From: Escarpia spicata
Lineage: Eukaryota > Annelida > Polychaeta > Sabellida > Siboglinidae
Length of the DNA: 64,000 nucleotides
NCBI GenBank assembly: GCA_963995525.1
Contig: OZ023213.1
Coordinates: forward strand, 44,070,419 to 44,134,418
Direction: 5' to 3'
The translations under genes and the position numbers were made by a program. This document shows, in pieces, positions 37,401 to 47,132 of the stretch (within the stretch, counting starts at the first letter, position 1; each line of letters opens with the position of its first letter). Below the pieces are notes generated by a model. The model was given only the letters and a program-made list of their open reading frames with translations, was not told where the DNA came from and searched no databases.

Positions 37401-37589
37401 CCCAAGATTGCTAATTAAAATCACGATTATTATTTAACCGAGACCATATCAACATATTTCGTTGGCACAAACCTTAACATTAAATTATACATATCGAACT
37501 GCCATGCATTATGTTTCACAAACAACATAACTATTACCACTACAGCTACTTACCATCGCTTCCAACTTATCAACAGCTAACCCCGCCAT
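34155..37589 (-). CDS. SKA2: SKA2, spindle and kinetochore-associated protein 2
   Basis: SKA2 is the small coiled-coil subunit that assembles with SKA1 and SKA3 at the kinetochore. Five exons: 37589-37554, 35801-35715, 35436-35341, 34839-34759 and 34364-34155 (TGA at 34157); 169 codons. The N-terminus VDKLEAMFNKADADLDYLSR is strikingly close to human SKA2 (VDKLELMF.KAESDLDYI). The following residues keep the long heptad-like helix (VLLRRIARVKEEFAAIVKEI, then GELMNVCQLLQNLQGQAG). The tail is Ser/Thr/Asn/Gly-rich and longer than in human (121 aa in total). All introns are phase 0, but exon 3 joins in frame only with a GC donor after GAGAAG at 35341; the nearby GT (35336) shifts frame. An in-frame ATG at 37610 is an alternative start. 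The terminal TGA lies just after a good donor (AGTAG/GTGACA, 34159), so the last exon may instead splice on to the SKA1-type exons. Confidence 0.85.
34381..34457. repeat. (GT)n microsatellite
   Basis: Uninterrupted GT dinucleotide run of about 76 bp, immediately upstream of the SKA2 last-exon acceptor. On the minus strand it reads CA repeats before CAGTGGTTGCTGTTGCTTCAG, so it may weaken the polypyrimidine tract. Confidence 0.98.
35105..35322 (-). mobile_element. tRNA-derived SINE in SKA2 intron 3
   Basis: On the minus strand the head reads GGGGCTCAGTCGCTAGAGCA and then GAACCCGAATTCAAATCC, matching the A-box and B-box layout of a tRNA promoter. The downstream body (minus of CCAACTTGACTTCTCTGGGA) recurs at 42391-42482. 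It begins only about 18 bp after the exon 3 donor. Confidence 0.65.
35987..37175. mobile_element. TA-flanked pogo/Tc1-mariner-like element in SKA2 intron 1
   Basis: Ends CAGTCGCGCCTCGTTATAAC and GTTATAACTAGGCGCGACTG, flanked by TA on both sides (35985 and 37176). Subterminal copies of TATAACGCGG occur at both ends. It has 1189 bp, no intact transposase, and is more GC-rich than its surroundings. The CAGT...TATAACG end is typical of pogo/Tigger-like elements. Confidence 0.7.
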
Positions 37590-38311
37590 TTTACTTACTT
37601 CACAGTTCATAAACAATGCTGACACCTGGCGAATACCAGAGTAAACACATTTGAACATCGGTTCTGGCAACAGATCAATATTAGTATTACAATTTCAAAT
37701 TATATCGTTTTCTCACTGGTCTTCAAGTATCAGCGTTGTTATCCAAACATATTCTGAATCCCGCATGTATGCACAGAAACATCGTGTTGCATAAAGAAAC
37801 TGGCAAATACGCCAGCGAAATATGCCTTCTGTTCAAGCCAGATGTGTTTTTTCCTTGGTATAATTTTCACACACATTTAGAAAGCTAGGCAGTTTGGCAA
37901 CATCATCCCACAGTTATGTTAACCAACACGGTCTTAGCATGACATCATGGATTTAAAAACTGCAACAAAAAGTGCATCTATATTTAAACACGCTAACTTT
38001 TGGGACAGTCTGGCAGCATCGATCTCTTCCTAGACGCAGAGGTTCACCCGCCTCTGTTTGTTTACTTGCTAGGAACACTGGCCTCTGGTCAACCAATTGG
38101 CGATGTATTAAAATACACAAAGGTAGTAAATTAAATATGTTTCCGTAGGTGTACCTAACATGATTACCATTGGAGAAATTGGAAACAGTGGGTAAACTGA
38201 GTGGTGAGCCACCCTGTAGAGGGCTCCACAGTCGCTTTGCATTCACTTTACAGGGAAATGCATGCCACAACTGGCAACAGCAGAAATTAAGTGATAAGCA
38301 GGAACAAATTA

Positions 38312-38461
38312 TTAAAGATAAAATACTGTAATGATGATAACTGCCGCCGCTGCCACTGGGTTGTTGCTCCATGGTTCTGTGTAAGCTAGTCCATATTTAA
38401 TGTCTTCCTTGATGCCAGCACCCAACATAGAGAGAAGGATTGCAGCAAAGACGAAACACAT
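38312..38461 (-). CDS. Candidate membrane micro-ORF, 49 codons
   Basis: Open frame from ATG 38461 to TAA 38312 between OXSM and SKA2 on the same strand. It starts with a hydrophobic stretch (CFVFAAILLSMLGAGI), then a polar loop (KEDIKYGLAYTEPWSNNP), then a second hydrophobic stretch (VAAAAVIIITVFYL) at the extreme C-terminus. That two-helix layout with a Trp/Pro-containing loop looks like a real small membrane protein rather than noise. An alternative start is Met at 38428. The frame stays open upstream to a TGA just 5' of it with no AG acceptor between, so it appears to be a complete short ORF. I cannot name the family. It may be a separate short transcript, or lie in the OXSM 3' UTR if the 38520-38525 poly(A) signal is bypassed. 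Confidence 0.42.
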   Translation of the reverse strand: MCFVFAAILLSMLGAGIKEDIKYGLAYTEPWSNNPVAAAAVIIITVFYL

Positions 38462-38519
38462 AATACAAAGAACATCATCAGATAAGTTGTAATATCATTA
38501 ACACACGGCACTGCAAAAA

Positions 38520-38525
38520 TTTATT
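38520..38525 (-). terminator. Poly(A) signal AATAAA for OXSM
   Basis: AATAAA on the minus strand, about 60 bp after the OXSM stop codon, followed by a T-rich tract. Position and spacing fit a cleavage/polyadenylation signal. Confidence 0.55.
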
Positions 38526-38582
38526 ATCAACAATTACATCACCATATCAAATAACGCATAGCAAAACCGTTACTAAGTTCAC

Positions 38583-41500
38583 TCAGCTGAAGCTCCCAAT
38601 ACATAAGGAAGCATTGGTTCCCCCAAATCCAAAAGAGTTTGTCAATGCTATCATCCTCATGTTATCCTTACACTGCCACACCGCGGCAGAGTTCCGTACA
38701 TAATTTAAACCAGGCTCAGTGTTAGGATTGTCACAGTTTATTGTAGGCGGCAACATTGCAGTGTCACATGCCATCACAGTGAATATTGTCTCGACAGCTC
38801 CTGATGCACCAAGCAAGTGACCCACAGCGCCCTTAGTTGACGACACGCGTACATTCGAACTATGGTGTCCGAGCAGACGAGCGATTGCTTTCGATTCAGC
38901 GTCATCTCCGAGTGGCGTCGACGTCGCATGTGCATTGATGTAGCCCAGTGCACTAACATCAACATGGGCATCTTTCAGTGCTGATTTCATGCACCGATAA
39001 GCACCATCGCCGTCTGCAGTTGGTGCTGACACATGATTAGCGTCAGCTGACAGCCCGTAGCCAAGGATCTCTCCAAAGATATGAGCACCTCTAGCCAAGG
39101 CATGCTCCAGTTCCTCCAGAACTAACATACCAGCACCCTCCGCCATAACAAACCCATTGCGGTCACAGTCGAACGGACGACAGGCTTCGGTTGGGCGATC
39201 GTTGAAGGTCGTACTGAGGGCACGCATGCGGGCAAAGCCAGCGACGGCGAGTGGGGTGATAGCTGCCTCCGTCCCACCACACACCATCACATCAACATCA
39301 CCGTGTGCAATGAACCGCGACGCATCGCCAATAGCATGTACACCAGTAGTGCATGCTGTCGACACAGCATGATTGACGCCCTGAAACAGACGGGTTTGTT
39401 TCTTTAAATAAAATGCTGTGACAGGGAAATGCTGCAATCACCTAGCGTAAAAATTCATGACACATAACACGTTCATTTTCAAATAACTATTAATATGTTT
39501 TATATTTTATGGAAGGAAACAAATGTTGTTGCTAACAAAGTAAACATCCCTCTACAGTTCGGGATTGATTTTTCATTAAATGAATCCGAAATGAAAAAAG
39601 CAGAATTGCAGAAACTGATGTATGGAACAGACAACACTCGCATAACAAAATTGTAGTACCCATTCTGACCTGCATTTGTTACAAGGAACGTCAGAAATAT
39701 GGAAGAGATTGACCAAGTCTTAATGTGTTCCTAATAACAAGAGTCCACTGTAGTTGTATTTTATAACTGAGATGTCACCATCATGTCATCATTATACTAT
39801 GATACCCACATCCAGTCACTACTGACTACTGTGATATTGATCAAATAAACACCAATACAGGGTGTACAATAATTAAAGTAGCTTCCTCGTCTGGGTTAGC
39901 CCATCACGAAACCAGTTCTTTGATGTTCAAATAATGTGTGACTAGCTGAAGGGTAGCTTCTGGTCCTAAATGAGATTTTTTGCCATTTTGGGATTTCATC
40001 ATTTTCCAATAGATTACCATTTTATGCATTCCCAATACATTGCATTTTCTAAGATTCTAATTACAAATACGTATAATCAGATGATCTATATTTGCCTGTA
40101 CTGCTTCTTATTTTGTTTTCTTCAAAATTATTTTGAAAAAACTACACAAGATGGAAAATTGAAATTTTCACCAGTTATTCTGTGGAATGTTCCAGGTGCA
40201 ATGAGCTATTTTGGATGTCATAGCTTTATTTTAAGGGTTTGTAAACAAGGGTCAACCAAATAAGAAATTTTAAAAAATCTTCACCTCAATGGCACAATTC
40301 ACTAGTCATAAAACACTTGATGTCAGAGCCCAAAGCCACCTTATTGTGTAAAGCAACATTCCAACGAACAACTTATTGCAATAGCTGAATAGTATGATGG
40401 TATTTGCTATCACTTACTCTAAATAATAAATAAACATAAATCGCTGTTGCCATGGCAACAATTATGCAAATTAGCTGATTTTTCACATGTTTAACAACCT
40501 TCACCCAACTAACATAATCCTTAAATTTTATGAAGACGGTGAGTTTTCACCAAGATATGGCCCGTAGTTACTTTAGGACCAGTGGAAGTACGTACATTTG
40601 TTTAAAATGGTCGAAAGAGTTTAATTTCATCATCATATCTGATAAGTTACAACAGCCAATTGCCAAGCTGATATTTTCAACCCATTAAATTTAATGTATC
40701 AGTCAGGTTTCTGAGAGAGTTAGGAAAGTTCACAACATCAACAAGTAAACATGTACATAATCGTATTGCACATTCCCATGAAGATTCCATTTTGATAATC
40801 ATTTGACTTGTTTCTGGGTCCAGAGTTAAGTAAGTTAATAGTCTGTCTGATGGTGTTACCAAAACTACAAACAAAAAGTTTCACAAAAAAGTAAGTTAGC
40901 ATGTTGTAGTGGATACCAGATAGGTTTGATTTTTAATAATAATAAGATAACTTCTATTGTGCCTAAATCTTTGGAAACCAAGCTCAGAGGCAAATAAAGA
41001 CAAAAGGATTGATCAATCTCAAAATCCATAAGAAGTATTCCAGCTGTCAACAGATGGGTCAAGGCGCCAGGGAGCTATGGTGGATAAGCAAGGTTATAAA
41101 GATAAGTTTTTAAATGATGACGGAATTTTGTAACATTTTCAACTGATCTAACACTAAGAGGGAGCATATTGCAAAGAGTTGGTGCAGCAACAGAAAAAGC
41201 CCTAGTTCCAATGTTAGTGTTGACTCTAGGAACAAAAAGTAGGTCAGAACTAGATGATCGAAGCTGAATAGATTTTCTTTCAGGAGTAAGCAGTGACTGC
41301 AAATAAGATGGTTGCTTACCGGTTTGTAAGGTAATTGCAGTCAGTTTACCATAATTAATGTTCAAGTTAATGTCATTGTGAACCTTTAAGAGGGCAGTCT
41401 CTGTTGAATGAAACTGTCTATATGCTGATTGTGACACATTAGTTAAGACATTTGTGCTAAAGTGAGACCTTAGACGACTTGCTACAACTTTTTCTAGTAT

Positions 41501-44311
41501 TTTGGAAATAAATCTGAGGTAAGAGTCTATAACTGTCTAGGTCTTGTTTAAGCAGAGATGACTTCTTAACATGTGGTGTGACATGGGCGTATTTGAAATC
41601 ATCAGGAAAACAGCTAGAGCAAAGTGATGCATTTATAATATTTTTTATAGGTCCAATTAATGTATTGAGACATGCTTTTAGCAGCATATTTGGAAATGGA
41701 TCAAGTTCACAAGATTTATTTGGGGAGAATATAATTATTTATTTGCAAAATGAATTTGAAATGAAACGAGCAACACATTCAAATTGAGGAGCCACCTTTA
41801 AAAATGTAGAGACATCAAAACACGTTGTTTTGCAGAGTGCAATCGACCTATTCATCACTTGACCTATTGCCCAACAAGGTCCAACAAAAATGGATGCCAA
41901 ACACGAGGAACATCCGTTTTTTGTTGTTGAAATTCTAGCCTAAACGTTCTTCTATAACAAATTCTGATAAAAACAAGGCAAAGTTATGTAAATGAGAACT
42001 GTAATGTGGCTATGTTTGATCTAGCAGATGTCCTGTTATGTAATGCAAATTATATTACTATTATCAAGATTGTTGGCAAGACAAAGTTTGGCAGAAATAA
42101 CCAGCATAATTTTATTGTAAACAGTGTAGTGGATCCATCACTTGAGCATGTACCTTCAGGCCGTACTTGAGACTGATGTGTCCGGCTGCCATGTTGACAA
42201 GGATGTGGGGTATGAAGTAGGGGTTCACTTTCCTGTACCCTCCATCTTCCAGGAGGGTGGAGCCAGTCTCTACTATCTCATCCAAGTCCACAATGCCCAT
42301 TCCAACCGCAACTCCTGTAAAAGTAAAGTAAAAGGTAAGTTCTAATATAGAGCCATATCCAATCCCAAGGTCTGCTCAAAGTGGTTTACACTTCATTCCC
42401 TCGCAGACATGTTCAATCCCACACCAACTCAACTTCTCTGGGAAACATTCAGCAACGCTGCAATTCCGACTATTTGTACACAATTTAATTGAAGAAGTTT
42501 AAACATTTATTTGAAAAATTAGAGCCACAAAAAGCTACAATTATAATAGGCAAGTTTATTTTGCAAATGCTTTATTTAGATTTGATAAAATCACAAGCTA
42601 ATGCACTATTTTTGTTCAGTCAAACCAAAAGTGACAAACGAGGCAAGGTGGAAGTGAGCATATGTATCTTCATACTATAAGATAAGGTTATTTATACTTT
42701 TGTAAGTGACCTGATTTTTTTCTTCTTCCATAATATGACCAACATCACTTTCTTGATGATTCTGTCAGAGTTGTTTTGAGAATGAAACTCAGGTTTTTCC
42801 ATTTCCCTGCGTGGGAGACTTCCCCTGGCAGAGACACCAGATAGAAGGGACCAACGGCTTATAGCATCTCTTCCGAAAGACACAGGCAACGTAGGGTGAA
42901 AGAAATTTCCAAAATTTCAACACAGTGATCGAACCAGTAACAAACCACTGCTCGGCGGCGCCAAGATTCAAAACCCGGTCCCTCCGAACGACACTCCAGC
43001 ACAAAACACTCAACCACTGTTCCCCACATTTTAATGACTAAATTTAAATCTTTTGATGATTTTAACAACAGCATGTGCTATTTTACTAAACCACAGAAGT
43101 GGCGAAAGAAGATACCTGATTGAACTTTCTGTTCCTCAGTCTTGGGTGACCAGCGGGCTTGTTGCAGAGCCTCCGAAGCAGCTACCAAGGCATAGCAGCT
43201 ACCTAGGGACATCATACGGCGCTCCGTACGGTTAACATGGTTGTCCAAGTCCAACTGCCCTTCTTTATCACCCTTCGGAACAACCCCTGCCACCTTGCAT
43301 GGAATGCCACTGTATTCTGGAGAAAAGAATGACCTATTACACATTGCAGCCATATGGTCAATTCTGTTTTGTCAATTACAATTCTACCTTGCAAAAATAA
43401 ATTCCAAGTTATCAATTCTAATTTTGAAAAATAACTGAGGATACACTTAGTTAAGTTTCACGTAAGACTTAAAGGCAAATTAGAAAAAAATCATGATACT
43501 TGTATTTAGTCAATGTACACATTACAATTTTAATATATTGGTTTAAAAATGCAACAGATACTTAACTATGTTTATGAACATAAAACGAACAACACTCAAA
43601 TAAACCATGGAAATAATGGTTATTTTATTATAATATGACAACTGCAATAAAATAATTTTTTTAGGTTTAGTGTAAAACATATTTAGTACCAACAGCAGTT
43701 TTAATAGTAATCGTCATAATACAATGATAAAACTATAATAGTTTTATCATTGGATTATGACTATTACTATTAAAACTGCTGTTGCTACTATATATATATA
43801 TATATATATAAAATAGCAACATTATTTTTTAGTATAATGTTTGGTCAAGGAGCTGACCACAACAGTGTCAACACACGAGTAGTTGCCATGGTACCCATCA
43901 TTCTTGCTAGCTTTTGATGCAAGCCTAAATGCATAATGTGTAATAAGTTTGTCACCTGATGTTACATCGCGATGAACATGAGAAAATATATGTATTTTTC
44001 ATTTGACAGATAATTCCGCAAACTGAAATCTGATACATCCGCATTCCTCTAAAGATCTCCCAAATCCATACTGAATATGGGTAAGGCTGTCCAAGACCAC
44101 ATTTACTATACAAGTACTCACTCTCAGCATCCAGTGCAGTTATCCCACATTGTCCAGCCAATAGGCGCGACCACACGTAGTCAGTGCCAACTCCAAGACA
44201 GGTGACAAGACCCATGCCAGTGACAACAACCCGTCTAGACCGTCCTCTTCCAGTGGCTGCATTACACAACCTTCGTACCAACTGGGGCTTCATCACTTGA
44301 CCCAGAGTCAT
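38583..44311 (-). CDS. OXSM: OXSM, mitochondrial 3-oxoacyl-ACP synthase (KAS)
   Basis: Condensing enzyme of mitochondrial type II fatty-acid synthesis: joins malonyl-ACP to acyl-ACP with loss of CO2 in the matrix. Four exons: 44311-44122, 43316-43116, 42314-42154 and 39380-38583 (stop 38585). Phases are 1, 1 and 0, and the join gives 449 residues against 459 in human. The thiolase-fold signature is complete: the active-site Cys in STACTTG, the first His in [11 protein letters not shown], the second His in [12 protein letters not shown], and the C-terminal [11 protein letters not shown] loop. The N-terminus has a basic, Ser-poor leader ([21 protein letters not shown]) before [13 protein letters not shown], as expected for mitochondrial import; Met1 at 44311 or Met7 could start. 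Intron 3 (39381-42153) holds a truncated LINE, and the introns carry SINEs. Its genomic neighbour SKA2 is on the same strand but functionally unrelated. Confidence 0.96.
40934..41850 (-). mobile_element. Truncated, internally deleted LINE in OXSM intron 3
   Basis: Minus-strand fragment of the same LINE family as 47133-51531. An RT piece ([12 protein letters not shown]...) and [20 protein letters not shown] run directly into the C-terminal segment ([20 protein letters not shown] ... [14 protein letters not shown], stop at 41075). The YADD region and about 250 residues between are missing. The 3' end shows a TTA-type short repeat at about 40935, as in the larger copy. Confidence 0.8.
42391..42482 (-). 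mobile_element. SINE body fragment, same family as 35105-35322
   Basis: CCAACTCAACTTCTCTGGGA, then AACATTCAGCAACGCTGCAA, closely matches the copy in SKA2 intron 3. The tRNA-like head is missing. It lies in OXSM intron 2, just upstream of the exon at 42314. Confidence 0.55.
42735..43035 (-). mobile_element. tRNA-derived SINE, second family, in OXSM intron 2
   Basis: The minus strand starts GTGGGGAACAGTGGTTGAGT and continues to a B-box-like GACCGGGTTTTGAATCTTG. It is followed by a body with TTTCGGAAGAGATGCTATAA and GGTCCC, resembling the conserved TCGGATGAGACG...GGTCC segment seen in several invertebrate SINEs. The flanks were not resolved. Confidence 0.55.
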
Positions 44312-44769
44312 GTTAGAACATCCTCTTGTGCAGCCTGTTCAACTGTATATATATATAAATATATTATATTATATATATAGTCGTAATAATAAGAGCATAA
44401 TATATTATCTATTGTAGTTTTTGTAGACTTTAGTTTGTTTATTATCTGTGAGGCAGTTAGGCGGCGGTTTGTTTGTCAGTGGCTCCATATAACGTAGTAA
44501 TTTTTCTTCGTTTTTTCCAGCTGAGAAAGAGTATTTCACCCCCAGCAATAATGCACTGCACACTAATTAACCTCACATGTTATGTTTAAATTACTAGTTG
44601 ATCAGAGTAAATCACATTTTTTAATTGTAAAGCAACAACTAGTATTTTCCCGCCAATTTCTAGGCCCTCTTACTTCCGGCAGAAAAAATAAAACATACTC
44701 TAAGTCAATATACTTAAATCAGCACTACCCACTTCTGTATACTATTACTACCGGTACTAACACGCTAAT

Positions 44770-47132
44770 TTCACCGAGGCATATATGATACCCAGGGTTG
44801 GAGCAGATAAAATTAAAATTTGTCCCTCATCGACATACCTTAAGGAGGCTGACCCAAAATATAAATGCCTCAGCATCCAACATGATCAATCGCAAAAAGA
44901 GACAGGAAGGAAAAAACTACTAGAGGAGGCAAGGAGGGTAGAGACATGGGAAAATGCATATACAGAGTGAGAGGCCCACCATGGGCCAGGGAAATTAAAA
45001 AAAACCAAGCCCTCAAAAGGCGAGGAGGAAAGACACTAAGAACGACAAAACAGAAAACTAATGTAAACAACATACATTATACACGTAAACAACTAAAATG
45101 CCTGTACACAAATGCAGATAGTTTAATAAATAAACTCACAGAGTTAAAAACTAGAGTTCAAGAAAATAAATGCATGATAATAGGAATCACGGAGGTAAAA
45201 CCAAAAATATTTATTAAACCCAGCAAAACTTGTATTTAATTAATACAATTTATTCCATAATATAGTAGACAAACAAGGAAGAGGAGTCGTCCTGTACACA
45301 CTTAAATCACTTACAGCAACTCCCTCTCTGTCTTTGGAGACACATTTTCTGGAGACAGTGTGGGTGGAAATCAAATTAAACAAAAAAGAAAAAATTCTCA
45401 TAGGATGTGTCTGTAGAAGCCCAGGGAGTTCGAGCATCAATGATGAATACCTGAATAAAGTGATTAGCGAGGCAATGAGCTATCACCAATCACACTTTCT
45501 TCTGCTTAGAGACTTAATAAATTACCCAAATATAGACTGGCACAATTGATGTACTACCTCAGATAATGTTGAGAATACCGAATTAAAATTTGTAGAAAAT
45601 ATGAGATAATTTGTTCTACCACAAGATGGCGATTAGGAAACAAATCAAACGTCCTTGACTTGGTTATAACAAATGAAAAAGGTATGATAGATGAAATAGT
45701 ACATGAGAGTCCACTCGGGAAAACTGACCACTCTGTTCTCATGATAACATTCAGGTGTTATGCTGATATAGCAAGTCGAAAATTGATAAAATACTACTAT
45801 GAAAAAGGAGATTATAAAGGTATAAAGAAAAAATTGGATAACACTGATTGGGAAGAAGTAATTGGCCATGATAAAATAGATGACCAATGGACAAAGTCTA
45901 AGGGACATATTTAAAAAATAGAGGATGATTTCATACTTCATAGAGTAATTAGTAACACAAACATACACAAGGGGAAAGTACCCCTAGATAAGAAAAAAAG
46001 AAACACACACTTTGGAAGCATTATATGGAAACCAAACCAAACCAAAGAAGGGAAATACTATAATGAATAATGTAGGGTTAGAAATCAAGTCCATAAATTA
46101 ACAAGGAAGATCCAGAAGGAATTTGAAACAAAGTTAGCATCAGAAGCTGTCAAACCCAAAAGCAGTATGGAAATACATGAATTCCAAAACAAAAAGTAGG
46201 GAAGGTGTTTCAGATTTTAACATAGATCCTAATGACCCGAAATCGAGATTTACAAATCCTGAGGCAGATGTCTTAGATAACTTTTTCAAGTGTTTTCAAG
46301 GTAGAACCAGATGGTGACATCCCCCGCATCCTGTTGGTGGAATTAAAACACAGCATGGAAATTTTGACTATTGAGGAGAAAATGGTTAAAGAATACTTAA
46401 ATAATCTCAATGTAGGTAAATCAGTAGGACCAGATGGTATACACCCTAGATTCCTAAAAGAATTATCAACCCAATTATGTGTACCATTAGCTAGGCTTTT
46501 TAATAATTCTCTAGCTGTGGGTGAGCTACCAAAGGAATGGAAACAGGGAAGGATCTCAGCAATATATAAAAAGGGAAGCCGTAAAATGCAGGAAATTACA
46601 GACCTGTAAGTATAACGAGTATATTATGCAGATACATGGAACAACGCATTAAAGACCACATTGTTAATCATATAACAAGTAATAACCTTTTCAGTAAACA
46701 ACAGTACGGTTTTAATAAAGGTCGTTCAACAGTACTACAACTGTTAAATGTTACGGAATCATGGACCAAAGCATTAGACAGAGGAGACTCTATAGACAGT
46801 GTATTTTGATTTCATGAAGACTTTGATACCGTCCCCCACAGAAGATGGATAGGCAAACTAGAATCATATGGTATAAAAGGCTCAACATTAAGATGGACTG
46901 AAGCATTCTTGTCTGAATGTATACAACAGGTCAGCATAAATGGAACAAACTCTGAGTGGACAAGTGTAACCAGTGGCACCCCCCAGGGGAGTGACCTAGG
47001 ACTAATCCTATTCATTCTGTATATAAACGATCTACCAAGCAATATAGCTTCAGACTTATATACATATTTGCAGATGACACTAACATTTCTAGAACAGTTA
47101 ATAGAACAGATAACACACTACAAAAAGATTTA
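44770..47132 (+). mobile_element. CR1/L2-like non-LTR retrotransposon, decayed, 5' portion
   Basis: Successive frames, broken by stops and shifts, encode in order a basic linker (RVRGPPWAREIKK), an endonuclease start (QLKCLYTNADSLINKLTELK), endonuclease middle (IGCVCRSPGSSS) and end (GKTDHSVLMITF), then RT motifs (VGKSVGPDGIHPRF, SKQQYGFNKGRST, FDTVPHRRW, SGTPQGSDLGLILF and the FADD region). The frame stops abruptly at the codons for QKDL (47121-47132), where another element begins. Its continuation is at 51537. Confidence 0.88.

Noticed and set aside
39157..39372. Plus-strand ORF opposite OXSM exon 4
   Set aside because: Antisense shadow of a strongly conserved KAS exon.
39955..40590. Possible MITE with CTGGTCCTAAA / TTTAGGACCAG ends
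   Set aside because: The 11-bp inverted match is suggestive, but I found no target duplication or second copy, so it is not listed as a feature.
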